Assembly (NCBI GenBank): GCA_027492415.1
Contig: JAPUEV010000208.1
Span: 1-18,018, forward strand
DNA length: 18,018 bases
Reading direction: 5' to 3'
Source of the DNA: Ignavibacteria bacterium
GTDB taxonomy: Bacteria > Bacteroidota > Ignavibacteria > Tepidaquicellales > OLB5
Within the stretch, counting starts at the first letter, position 1. Each line of letters opens with the position of its first letter. The translations under genes were made by a program, and so were the position numbers. Shown piece after piece: positions 7,107 through 14,861 of this stretch. A model generated the notes under the pieces. The model ran no database searches. It was not told the DNA's origin and was given only the letters and a program-made list of their open reading frames with translations.

Positions 7107-8186
7107 GTGAACAGAAAAAATAAAACAGTGAAACGTACCGTTCTATATTTAACAATTTTGTTCATCCCCTTTCTGCTGATCTATTGCGGCAAAAAGAATG
7201 ACGGGCTGACAGATACACATAATAACAAGCGTCTGCGTGACGCAATGGTGAGCTATATGTCAGAGCCGATGTTCAGGAACAGGGATTTTGTTCAGCAGAT
7301 AACGGGGACGGAAGCTGACCTGAAGCTATATGATATGGATGAGCAAACGCTTTATTTCAGCATAAATAAAGCTGATTTTGTCAGCAGTACAACACTGAAC
7401 AAGCTTACTATAGATAAAAATGCAGTTGATTTCGGTTCAGAGCAGAACGGTGATGTTTACCTTGGAGCATATACACTCAAAGGAACGGGGAGATTTTTGT
7501 TCCGTTTCCCGAAAAATGATTTTAAACCGGACAGCACAAGACAGGTAACAGTAAAATTGAAAAACGGTACAGTGTACAGTATTACTATGAATGAGCTTGC
7601 TGATTATGCAGATGACAGGAGTATATACGGCGGCAAGACTGATTCAGAAATAAAAGCAAACAAATATATGGCAAACCACGGCGCATTTGTGGCGAAGCCG
7701 GGCGAAGAAAGCTTAAAGAGATTAACGGGCAGGATAATTACAGATATAAGCAATAAAGAAAAAACAGCGCAGGAATTACTGGATTTTGTGACAAGTGCCG
7801 TTGAGTTCAGTGAAAATGAAGCATACGGCGGCTATGAGGTTTTAAAAAGACCGAATGAAGTTTTAATGACGGGGAAATCTGACTGCAGCGGGCTTACAAT
7901 TTTATACGCCTCTCTGCTTGAGCAGGCAGGGATTAATTACAGGCTGGTTTATTTTCCCGGGCATATTGCTGTTGCTGTTGAAGGGAAATTCAGCAACATG
8001 AATAAATTAAAGATAAGTTATGAAGGGATTGAATACTCTCTTGCTGAAACCACAGTCAACGGATTTGTTATAGGTAAAACCATACTTATGCAGAAAGATA
8101 TTACAGATGAAATTAAATATATACAGAAACCCGGGAAAGATTCACAAATAATAGATTTTAAAACGGGGAAATCATTTAGCAATTAG
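7107..8186 (+). CDS. Lipoprotein with transglutaminase-like domain
   Basis: A 359-residue envelope protein. Residues 10-27 form a signal peptide ending in a lipobox-like LLIYC, with C27 as the predicted lipidated cysteine; tyrosine before it is unusual. The C-terminal third resembles the transglutaminase-like (papain-fold) core: DFVTSAVEFSENEAYGGYEV leads to GKSDCSGLTILYASLLEQAG with C260, then FPGHIAVAV with H286, then SLAETTVNGF with E314 where an aspartate is commoner. This Cys-His-Glu arrangement suggests a thiol peptidase or cross-linking enzyme at the cell surface, but the substrate is unknown. The middle (about 60-200) has no domain I recognise. The start is GTG at 7107; the overlapping ATG two bases upstream runs directly into TGA. 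It faces the MmcQ/YqhA pair convergently. Confidence 0.85.
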   Translation: MNRKNKTVKRTVLYLTILFIPFLLIYCGKKNDGLTDTHNNKRLRDAMVSYMSEPMFRNRDFVQQITGTEADLKLYDMDEQTLYFSINKADFVSSTTLNKLTIDKNAVDFGSEQNGDVYLGAYTLKGTGRFLFRFPKNDFKPDSTRQVTVKLKNGTVYSITMNELADYADDRSIYGGKTDSEIKANKYMANHGAFVAKPGEESLKRLTGRIITDISNKEKTAQELLDFVTSAVEFSENEAYGGYEVLKRPNEVLMTGKSDCSGLTILYASLLEQAGINYRLVYFPGHIAVAVEGKFSNMNKLKISYEGIEYSLAETTVNGFVIGKTILMQKDITDEIKYIQKPGKDSQIIDFKTGKSFSN

Positions 8187-8190
8187 TAAT

Positions 8191-8242
8191 GAGTCTGCCT
8201 TTTGCAGATTACGCGTCGCAGAGTGGTGCTCAACAATGAGCA
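8191..8242. repeat. Two small hairpins in the convergent gap
   Basis: AGTCTGC-CTTTT-GCAGATT (8192-8210, one G·T pair) and TGCTCA-ACAA-TGAGCA (8227-8242) lie between the convergent lipoprotein and MmcQ genes. Neither is followed by a T-run, so a terminator role is possible but weakly supported. The first resembles a shorter hairpin at 14780-14791. Confidence 0.4.
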
Positions 8243-8273
8243 AATTACAAATAATGATGGATATTAAAACGGT

Positions 8274-8627
8274 TTAATTAATAATTATTCCTTCCCTTAC
8301 TTTCCTGGGAAGCTTTGCAAAGACAAGGTTATAAGAAGTTCTTATCAGGTCTTTAAGCTCAGATGCTTTTATGTTCGCAGATCTTTGAATTGATATCCAT
8401 TTATTCCTTGCAAGATATGGCGCTGGGATGATGCCTTCACGCTCAATTAATTCTTCAAATTTTTCCGGATCACTCTTTAATGACAGCAAATTTTCCGAAA
8501 AATTATTTGTACCGGTAAGTACAAATATTTTTCCGCCAACCTTGAAAAGGAGGCTTGACTCCCATTGTATCTCCTCAGCAGCACCGGGAAATGACAGGCA
8601 AAAATCCCTTATCCATTCAACGCTCAA
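8274..8627 (-). CDS. MmcQ/YjbR family protein
   Basis: A 117-residue protein of the MmcQ/YjbR family, a small CyaY-like alpha-beta fold sometimes called a DNA-binding protein. Its molecular role is not established. Family features are the opening WIRDFCLSFPGAAEEIQW, the strand SLLFKVGGKIFVLTG (about 25-39) and the C-terminal NKWISIQRSANIKASELKDLI helix-entry region, followed by SYNLVFAKLPRKVREG. The length is normal. The start is TTG at 8627, which overlaps the upstream gene's TGA as TTGA. An in-frame TGA two codons upstream excludes a longer form. The overlap indicates translational coupling with the YqhA-like gene. Confidence 0.9.
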   Translation of the reverse strand: MSVEWIRDFCLSFPGAAEEIQWESSLLFKVGGKIFVLTGTNNFSENLLSLKSDPEKFEELIEREGIIPAPYLARNKWISIQRSANIKASELKDLIRTSYNLVFAKLPRKVREGIIIN

Positions 8628-9163
8628 TGTTCATCACCTGCATGATGTTCTTTTTTACCGTTATGAGATTTATGAGTTAGATAAATGGATACAGCAATAA
8701 GCAAAATACCGATACTGAGGTAAAGCAGGTTTATCATTTCTTCATAATGGAAATTTATCGCGTACTTGAAGAATGTGACAATAAGCACCATGATAACAAC
8801 CTTCGCGATTTTTTCTTTAAGCGCATCAAGATCGTGTATGATAAGTACGCGTGAGGATGTTTCATCATTTTCAGCGACATCAATTTTACTTATGAAGAGC
8901 TCATACAGCCCGATACCGAAGATCAGGAATACGGTACCGATAAGATAATCATCAATGGCGCTCACTAAGTGTGAAACAGCATTTTTACCGAATTCCTCGT
9001 AGGCTTCGTGGCTAGAAAAAGCGCTGAAGAAATCAATGCTCACCCCGATAACTTCCAGAGTTCCCATAACAATCATAATTAAAGCTGAAAATATTGCCGC
9101 AATAACTGCAAAAAAGACCATGTACCGGCTTTTCCACAGCATTTTTTCTATAAACTGCATCAT
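8624..9163 (-). CDS. UPF0114/YqhA family membrane protein
   Basis: A 179-residue predicted inner-membrane protein of the YqhA (UPF0114) family; function unknown. Hydrophobic helices lie at about 14-38 (YMVFFAVIAAIFSALIMIVM), 71-92 (YLIGTVFLIFGIGLYELFIS), 120-136 (VVIMVLIVTFFKYAINF) and 143-162. The central family signature LYELFISKID, followed by LDALKEKIAKVVIMVL, is present. The C-terminus is charged and His-rich (KSHNGKKEHHAGDEH), beyond the core. Start is the ATG at 9163, directly followed by a second ATG. It is the first gene of a two-gene unit with MmcQ/YjbR, overlapping it by four bases. Confidence 0.9.
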   Translation of the reverse strand: MMQFIEKMLWKSRYMVFFAVIAAIFSALIMIVMGTLEVIGVSIDFFSAFSSHEAYEEFGKNAVSHLVSAIDDYLIGTVFLIFGIGLYELFISKIDVAENDETSSRVLIIHDLDALKEKIAKVVIMVLIVTFFKYAINFHYEEMINLLYLSIGILLIAVSIYLTHKSHNGKKEHHAGDEH

Positions 9164-9214
9164 AATAGTACCCTTAAAATTCCTTTAAAAATAACATTTT
9201 TAACAATATTAAGG

Positions 9215-9245
9215 CAAAGATAATAAAAAACTTAAATTATTGAAA
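9215..9245 (-). promoter_or_regulatory. Candidate promoter for the YqhA–MmcQ unit
   Basis: On the minus strand TATCTTTG (9222-9215) matches TAnnTTTG exactly. TTTC (9245-9242) lies upstream with a 19-nt spacer, the right distance for a -33 element. The leader to the ATG at 9163 would be about 45 nt. Confidence 0.5.
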
Positions 9246-9308
9246 TTTATTAGCGCTTTATGTTAAAAATAAGTAACAAAAACAGTTAGAATGTTTATTT
9301 TTAGCCTA

Positions 9309-9339
9309 TTGCTTAAATGAAAATGTTTGCATATTTTTA
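9309..9339 (+). promoter_or_regulatory. Candidate promoter for the Asp-box propeller gene
   Basis: TTG (9309-9311), a 20-nt spacer and TATTTTTA (9332-9339, seven of eight to TAnnTTTG). The leader would be about 40 nt and contains AGGAAAA just before the ATG, one of the few Shine-Dalgarno-like sites in the window. Confidence 0.4.
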
Positions 9340-9385
9340 CGCTATTATTAATAAAATATTCTAAATTAACATTTAAACAGGAAAA

Positions 9386-11545
9386 ATGAAGAAACTATTA
9401 ACAGTTTTCTTAGGGCTTATTATATTCTCAATGAGCTCATATTCACAGACAGGGTTCAATGCCGTGTATTCAAAAGACGGCGCTAATGTAATTGCTGTTG
9501 GTGATGGCGGTGCAATATACATTTCATTTGATGGCGGCGCGAATTTTGGTTCATATCCAAACGCCGGCGCAATAAACTTTAACTCTGTTTACTCAATAGG
9601 ACTGAAAGTATGGTTAGTTGGTGATGCAGGTGCAGTACAGGTTAGTCCTGATGGAGGCGCAACTTATACAAATAATGGTATAGGCGGCGGTGACCTGAAC
9701 GGTGTTTGTTTTACAGATGCTAATACAGGATGGGCAGTTGGAGCAGGCGGAAGAATTGTAAAATCAATTAACGGCGGCTCATCTTGGACAGCCCAGACAA
9801 GCGGAACAGCTAATAATCTTAACGGCGTAAAATTCTTAAATGCAAATACAGGCTATGCATGCGGCGATCTTGGAACTGTAGTTTATACAGTTAACGGAGG
9901 TACAACATGGCAGAGCTACACAACCGGAACAACAAAAAATCTTCTTTCAATTGATGCAGTAAGCCCAAACATAGTAGCAACAGGCGCTGACGGCATTATT
10001 GCAGTTTACAACGGTTCATCATGGTCAGTTAAAGATTACAGAAGCGTGATTAAGCCTGATGTAAGAAGTGTATCAATGACAGGCGCATCAACATTCTATA
10101 CATGCGGCGGCGGCGGTTTTGTAAACTACTCAACCGATGGCGGCAATACAAGGTCATACCAGCAGAACCCGATGCAGGGCTATTTAAGCGATATATTCTT
10201 TTTTAACTCAAACAATGGCTGGGCAGTTGCAAACAATACAAAAGCAATATTATGGACAAATAACGGCGGCACAACCTGGCAGTTCCAGAGCGGTGTAACC
10301 GTAAGCAAATCATACGTTACGAAAGTATCAACATCAGGCAATATCGGAAATCCGTTCTGTCTGCATCCTAAAAACAAAAATGCTTTATTCATTTTATCAG
10401 GCAATGTATTGAGAAGAAGCCTTGATAAAGGCGAAACATGGGTTACACTTAACGCATCAGTACCCGGCGGATCAGCTCATTCATTTTTTGTGAATACGCT
10501 TGATACAAACATGATGATAGCTTCAATGGGTTCATCCGGAGGCAGAGTTATTGCAAGCTCAAATTACGGAGCAACATGGTATGATCTTATTAATCCTATC
10601 AATTTAACATCATATGGTATGCCTTTAGAGGTAGACCCAAATAATCCGAACACAGTTTATCTTGCACCTGATAACGCTCCGATGAGGAAATCAACAAACT
10701 GGGGCGCTAACTGGACAACTTTAAGCGGCGGTGAATCGGGCATATTCAGAAGTCCATGTGACGTAATTGTGCAGTTCGATAATCCGAATACAATTTTAGT
10801 AGGTGACGGCACAACAGGCTCAGGTTCAGGAAAAGTATGGAAATCAACAGACGGCGGTATGGCATGGACACTTATAAATACAGTATCAGGCTCAGAAATC
10901 CCAATGATGGCAAATACATCACTTGACCTGAATTTAATTTATCACACAACATGGTCATCAGGCAGCTTCTGGAAGAGCAATAATATGGGTACATCCTATG
11001 CAAACTTAAACCAGGGCGGAAGTCTTTGGGCTACTGATATTGCCAAAGATGATCCTACAGCTGTATCATATGATCTTTACGGAACAAACACATATTTATC
11101 ACTTGATAACGGTTCAACATTCGCAACTTATCCTGCAACAAGCTCACCTGCAGCAGGCGTGGTATTTATGGATAAGGCAAATATTCTTTACCAGCACGGC
11201 AGCGGAGTGTGCAAGCTGAACATTACTTATACAGTTACCCCGGTAACATCAAACGGACAGATATCCTCAGAAGTACCGGCTAAATTCGGCTTAACACAGA
11301 ACTATCCAAACCCGTTTAACCCGACAACACAGATTAAATACGATATTGCAAAATCATCATTTGTAACATTAAAGGTTTATGATGCAATCGGCAATGAAGT
11401 TGCAATGATAGTGAACGGAAATTTGAATGCAGGCAAATACCAGGCAGATTTTAATGCTGCTAATCTTTCAACCGGTATTTATTTCTATTCACTTTCAGTT
11501 GACGGTATAAAGATTGATACCAAAAAGATGATACTTGTAAAATAA
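9386..11545 (+). CDS. Secreted Asp-box/Ycf48-like propeller protein with T9SS sorting domain
   Basis: A 719-residue protein with a Sec signal peptide (1-20, ending SSYSQ). About thirteen Asp-box/BNR-type repeats of the form S-x-D/N-x-G-x-T-W follow, for example KSINGGSSW, YTVNGGTTW, WTNNGGTTW, RRSLDKGETW, KSTNWGANW and KSTDGGMAW. They suggest two beta-propellers, the first Ycf48/Hcf136-like with GWAVGAGG-type strands and the second sortilin/sialidase-like. No sialidase catalytic arginine triad could be identified by eye, so a binding or scaffold role is as likely as catalysis. From about residue 633 a T9SS type A sorting domain carries NYPNPFNP (639) and ends KKMILVK. It has its own promoter-like element and a strong terminator, so it is probably monocistronic. 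Expected at the cell surface or in the medium; ligand unknown. Confidence 0.9.
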   Translation: MKKLLTVFLGLIIFSMSSYSQTGFNAVYSKDGANVIAVGDGGAIYISFDGGANFGSYPNAGAINFNSVYSIGLKVWLVGDAGAVQVSPDGGATYTNNGIGGGDLNGVCFTDANTGWAVGAGGRIVKSINGGSSWTAQTSGTANNLNGVKFLNANTGYACGDLGTVVYTVNGGTTWQSYTTGTTKNLLSIDAVSPNIVATGADGIIAVYNGSSWSVKDYRSVIKPDVRSVSMTGASTFYTCGGGGFVNYSTDGGNTRSYQQNPMQGYLSDIFFFNSNNGWAVANNTKAILWTNNGGTTWQFQSGVTVSKSYVTKVSTSGNIGNPFCLHPKNKNALFILSGNVLRRSLDKGETWVTLNASVPGGSAHSFFVNTLDTNMMIASMGSSGGRVIASSNYGATWYDLINPINLTSYGMPLEVDPNNPNTVYLAPDNAPMRKSTNWGANWTTLSGGESGIFRSPCDVIVQFDNPNTILVGDGTTGSGSGKVWKSTDGGMAWTLINTVSGSEIPMMANTSLDLNLIYHTTWSSGSFWKSNNMGTSYANLNQGGSLWATDIAKDDPTAVSYDLYGTNTYLSLDNGSTFATYPATSSPAAGVVFMDKANILYQHGSGVCKLNITYTVTPVTSNGQISSEVPAKFGLTQNYPNPFNPTTQIKYDIAKSSFVTLKVYDAIGNEVAMIVNGNLNAGKYQADFNAANLSTGIYFYSLSVDGIKIDTKKMILVK

Positions 11546-11566
11546 TAAAAACAGATATTTAGCATT

Positions 11567-11598
11567 TAAACCCCGGCTGCTTAATCAACCGGGGTTTT
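11567..11598 (+). terminator. Rho-independent terminator after the propeller gene
   Basis: AAACCCCGG (11568-11576) pairs with CCGGGGTTT (11589-11597) around a 12-nt loop and is followed by a short T-run. It lies 22 nt after the stop. Confidence 0.85.
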
Positions 11599-11625
11599 CT
11601 ATTAGATTTAAATTGAGTAAATTTG
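11595..11625 (+). promoter_or_regulatory. Candidate promoter for the choice-of-anchor V gene
   Basis: TAAATTTG (11618-11625) matches TAnnTTTG exactly. The position for the -33 element is filled by TTTT (11595-11598), the tail of the preceding terminator, with a 19-nt spacer. The leader to the ATG at 11648 would be about 16 nt. Confidence 0.45.
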
Positions 11626-11647
11626 TAAAACTATTAACCAGCAAATA

Positions 11648-12484
11648 ATGAAATTCAATTCCAAAAAGATAATAATATACACATTCATCCTTTTCGTAAT
11701 AGGTATTTTCGCTTATTCATTTATGTTCTTCCCAACCGGCTATGTTGGCACAACAAGGAAGAACCAGGTTAACCTTGGCTGTGTTTGCCACGGTGATACT
11801 GCAACATCAAGCGTGACAGTCCAGATAATTGCCCCGGATAGTATTCCCGCAGGCAGTACAGTACTGGTTCGTATAAAGACCTCACACGGTCCCGCAGTTC
11901 GCGGAGGTTTTAACCTTGCAAATTTCAGAGATAACGGCGCTGATACTTTGACACTTTCAGGTGTACCCGGTGATACAATGGTAAGAAAGCAGGATGGCGA
12001 GCTTACACATACAAATCCGAAATATTTTGACAGCGATACTGTTTCATGGGTAGTAAGGTATACAGCTTCAAGCGTAACTGGCTGGGATACATTATATGCA
12101 ACATCAAACAGCACAAACGGCAATGGCCATTCAGATGGCGATAACTGGAACTGGAGCTTAAATAAACCTGTAAGGATATATAATCCTATTGGGATAACCC
12201 CGATCAGCTCGGTTGCAGAAAAATTCTCTATTTCACAGAATTATCCAAATCCATTCAACCCTGTTACACAGATAAATTTCTCTGTAGCAAAAGCTTCAGA
12301 AGTTAAGATCCGGGTATTTGATATTCTTGGAAATGTGATATCAGAGCCGGTGAACGGGAAATTAAGCTCAGGTACATATAAAGTGGATTTCAACGCATCA
12401 AATCTTTCAAGCGGAACATATTTTTATTCATTAATTGCGGATGGAATTACTATTTCCACAAAGAAAATGCTTTTAGTAAAATAA
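11648..12484 (+). CDS. Choice-of-anchor V domain protein with C-x-C-H motif and T9SS sorting domain
   Basis: A 278-residue secreted protein. A hydrophobic N-terminal segment (8-28) is a signal peptide or anchor. It is followed by PTGYVGTTRKNQVNLGCVCHGD, which looks like the start of a choice-of-anchor V domain (about 29-178), a reelin-like beta-sandwich usually carrying a Cys/His heme-type motif. Here the motif is C45-V-C47-H48, with one residue between the cysteines instead of the two of a normal c-type heme site. Further histidines (SHG, LTHTNP, NGHSDGDNW) could be ligands. The linker GITPISSVAEKF leads into the T9SS type A domain with NYPNPFNP (198), ending KKMLLVK. Electron transfer, metal binding or a disulfide are all possible; heme attachment is uncertain. 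It sits between two independent hairpins. Confidence 0.85.
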   Translation: MKFNSKKIIIYTFILFVIGIFAYSFMFFPTGYVGTTRKNQVNLGCVCHGDTATSSVTVQIIAPDSIPAGSTVLVRIKTSHGPAVRGGFNLANFRDNGADTLTLSGVPGDTMVRKQDGELTHTNPKYFDSDTVSWVVRYTASSVTGWDTLYATSNSTNGNGHSDGDNWNWSLNKPVRIYNPIGITPISSVAEKFSISQNYPNPFNPVTQINFSVAKASEVKIRVFDILGNVISEPVNGKLSSGTYKVDFNASNLSSGTYFYSLIADGITISTKKMLLVK

Positions 12485-12517
12485 ATACTGTTTGTAATAT
12501 AATTTTAGCTATAAAAA

Positions 12518-12542
12518 CCTGAACCGGAATAACCGGTTCAGG
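12518..12542. terminator. Perfect 10-bp hairpin after the choice-of-anchor V gene
   Basis: CCTGAACCGG (12518-12527), a five-base loop AATAA and CCGGTTCAGG (12533-12542). The plus side lacks a clean T-run (TACCTTAAATACC) while the minus side would have TTTTT. It follows the plus-strand stop by 33 nt and most likely ends that transcript, though not as a canonical terminator. Confidence 0.65.
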
Positions 12543-12621
12543 TACCTTAAATACCTTTACTGTAATTTTAACCTTTTTTTTACCCCTAAGCTCAGCAGAA
12601 TTTAATTCATTGCAAAAACTA

Positions 12622-12652
12622 TTGCATATATAGAGAAATGCATATATATTTA
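12622..12652 (+). promoter_or_regulatory. Candidate promoter with 10-bp direct repeat
   Basis: TTG (12622-12624), a 20-nt spacer and TATATTTA (12645-12652). Overlapping it, TGCATATATA occurs at 12623-12632 and again at 12639-12648, 16 nt apart. The leader to the ATG at 12693 would be about 35 nt. The repeat could be an operator or chance in AT-rich DNA. Confidence 0.3.
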
Positions 12653-12692
12653 GCAAAATTAACTTAAATATTTAATAACTAACCAATCACAG

Positions 12693-14717
12693 ATGAAAAA
12701 TTTTACAAAAATTTTAATGCTCTGTTTTTTTGTTATTGCCGGGGTACTTATTTTCCAGGCTCAAAGTTATAACGGGTACAACTTTGAAGATGACAATAAT
12801 CCATTAATTGACAAACCAACAAGAGAAGCGCATTCACATTACAGCGCTATGCAGCATGACGGTCAGTTTGACGTTATCACAGATGCATCCGGTTTTGATA
12901 ATTTTGATGCAGGAGTATCATTTGCAGAAATGCAGGCATCATCAAACCCGCTGAATCCTTTACAGATGTTCTTCGGAGTAAACGGGTCAGGTTCTCCGCA
13001 GGATGCATATAATACAACCAATGGCGGTCTAAACTGGACATTGGTAAATCCAAGCTATCCGGGCGGTACATGCTGTGACCCATGGTCAGCATACCTTTCA
13101 AATGGAAAGCTGATTTACGGATCAGGTGTTTCCAACCAGTATATCTACATTTCTACAAATAATGGAAATACATGGTCAGCCCCGATCCTTTCAGTAACCG
13201 GAAATGACAGGAACACGATTGGCGCTGAGCTTACAGGCACAGGACCATTTGCAAATTACTTATATGCTGCAGAAACTCCTGGTAATTTTGCCAGAAGTAC
13301 TGATGAAGGCTTAACATGGACTCAGACATATACCATCAGCAATACAATACCCGGTACAATGATAGCAGTTGGTCCGAACGGCTCAACAAACGGCGGCTGT
13401 GTAATTTATGTTTCAAATACAGGTTCCACACAGGCGTGCGTTTATTCATTTAACCGTTCAACAAACGGCGGTGCATCCGGCTCATTTTCTGTTGTATCTT
13501 CAATTTCAGATGCAGGTTATGTAGGAACATTAAATTCCCAGTCAAGACTGGTAATCAATAATGCAAGAACAAGACCTTATCCGATGATTGCTATGGATAA
13601 CAGTAACGGTCCATACCGCGGAAGGTTATATTGTGTATATGCATCCAACAACCCGGCAGGCAACGGTAATAAACCGGATATTATTTTACGCTGGAGCTCA
13701 GATATGGGTTCAACATGGTCATCAAGAATAACAGTAAATGATAATGCCAGCCCTGAATTAAGCGACCAGTGGTTCCCTGCAATATGGTGCGAACCAACAA
13801 CAGGAAAGCTTTACATAAAATGGTATGATACCAGGGAAAATCCTGCTACATATACAACAGGCGTATGGGCTACATATTCAACAACAGGCGGAACAACATT
13901 TGCACCCAACCAGAGGATATCAAATGCATCATGGACATATCCCTGTCCTGCTTGCGGAGCAAACCAGAACTGTTACAGAGGTGATTATGATGCAATGACT
14001 GCCAATAAAAAAGTAGGTTTTGCAATATGGTATGATCCAAGAGGTTGTACATACCAGAATATGGCTTCATATTTCCCTGATTTTGCAATGAAGACATCAC
14101 CTTCAGTTAACATAGCAAACGGAACTAATGACAGCGGCTTTGCTTATATAACAATACCTGCTGTAAAATTATATTCTGATACAGCATTATTCAGCGCAAC
14201 AGTTACAAATCCTCCGGGAACAGGTACAATATCACTTTCTTTCCTGAACAGAACAACACCCGCTTCACAGAATATTTTAACCACATTCCCTGATTCATTA
14301 AGGTTAAGGGTTAAAACATCCGGCGGCGTTCCCAGCGCATTATATACTATCAGGGTTCAGGGTAACGGACCAAACGGTACACCGGTTCATATAAGAACTT
14401 TGACTGTAAACGTTGGTGCTGTTGCAATCAATAATAATAATTCAGAAATCCCTGAAAAATTCTTCTTATACCAGAATTATCCAAACCCGTTCAACCCTGC
14501 CACAAAGATCAGGTTTGATCTTGCAAAGACAGGCCATGTTAAGCTGGCGGTTTATGATATTTCAGGTAAACAGGTTGCAGAAATAGTGAATGCTAATTAT
14601 GCAGCAGGTGTGTATTCATTTGATTTCAGCGCAGAAAATCTTGCCACAGGAGTTTATTTCTATAAGCTTGAAACTCCTGATTTTACATCCATTAAGAAAA
14701 TGATATTAGTAAAATAA
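12693..14717 (+). CDS. Secreted sialidase-fold propeller protein with T9SS sorting domain (paralog 1)
   Basis: A 674-residue protein with a signal peptide (about 1-24, LCFFVIAGVLIFQAQS). The body (about 60-480) resembles sialidase/BNR propellers, with strands such as YISTNNGNTWSAP, ARSTDEGLTWTQ and RWSSDMGSTWSS. Within it ARTRPYPMIAMDNSNGP, RGRLYCVYASN and QWFPAIWCEPTTGKLYIKWYDTR are shared almost position for position with the next gene. A cysteine cluster CPACGANQNC lies at about 422-431. A beta-rich segment (about 470-580) precedes the T9SS type A sorting domain with NYPNPFNP (595), ending KKMILVK. Sialidase activity is not shown: the catalytic Arg/Tyr/Glu set could not be traced by eye. 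Probably an exported carbohydrate- or surface-binding protein. Promoter and terminator suggest a single-gene transcript. Confidence 0.88.
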   Translation: MKNFTKILMLCFFVIAGVLIFQAQSYNGYNFEDDNNPLIDKPTREAHSHYSAMQHDGQFDVITDASGFDNFDAGVSFAEMQASSNPLNPLQMFFGVNGSGSPQDAYNTTNGGLNWTLVNPSYPGGTCCDPWSAYLSNGKLIYGSGVSNQYIYISTNNGNTWSAPILSVTGNDRNTIGAELTGTGPFANYLYAAETPGNFARSTDEGLTWTQTYTISNTIPGTMIAVGPNGSTNGGCVIYVSNTGSTQACVYSFNRSTNGGASGSFSVVSSISDAGYVGTLNSQSRLVINNARTRPYPMIAMDNSNGPYRGRLYCVYASNNPAGNGNKPDIILRWSSDMGSTWSSRITVNDNASPELSDQWFPAIWCEPTTGKLYIKWYDTRENPATYTTGVWATYSTTGGTTFAPNQRISNASWTYPCPACGANQNCYRGDYDAMTANKKVGFAIWYDPRGCTYQNMASYFPDFAMKTSPSVNIANGTNDSGFAYITIPAVKLYSDTALFSATVTNPPGTGTISLSFLNRTTPASQNILTTFPDSLRLRVKTSGGVPSALYTIRVQGNGPNGTPVHIRTLTVNVGAVAINNNNSEIPEKFFLYQNYPNPFNPATKIRFDLAKTGHVKLAVYDISGKQVAEIVNANYAAGVYSFDFSAENLATGVYFYKLETPDFTSIKKMILVK

Positions 14718-14737
14718 AAATATTTAAATATTTTTTT

Positions 14738-14768
14738 AAAGCCCGGTCAATTGGCCGGGCTTTTTTTT
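14738..14768 (+). terminator. Strong terminator after paralog 1
   Basis: AAAGCCCGG (14738-14746) pairs with CCGGGCTTT (14755-14763) over an 8-nt loop and runs into a long T-tract. A smaller hairpin, CTGC-TAAA-GCAG (14780-14791), followed by another T7 run, may act as a backup. Confidence 0.9.
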
Positions 14769-14812
14769 GTAGATATCCCCTGCTAAAGCAGACTTTTTTT
14801 AATTTTCAATTA

Positions 14813-14841
14813 TTGCTATATTATTCAATCAATTAACTTTT
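14813..14841 (+). promoter_or_regulatory. Candidate promoter for paralog 2
   Basis: TTG (14813-14815), an 18-nt spacer and TAACTTTT (14834-14841, seven of eight to TAnnTTTG). The ATG at 14862 would follow a leader of about 15 nt with no Shine-Dalgarno sequence. Confidence 0.4.
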
Positions 14842-14861
14842 TTTTAACTAAAATATCATAA

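Noticed and set aside
11740..12123. Long antisense ORF (127 codons) opposite the choice-of-anchor V gene
   Set aside because: The sense frame has a clear signal peptide, domain and T9SS tail. The antisense frame has no domain and is explained by codon bias of the real gene.
12450..12656. A 68-codon minus-strand ORF in the gap before paralog 1
   Set aside because: It covers the hairpin at 12518-12542 and the promoter region, has low-complexity hydrophobic sequence, no recognisable family and no supporting start context.
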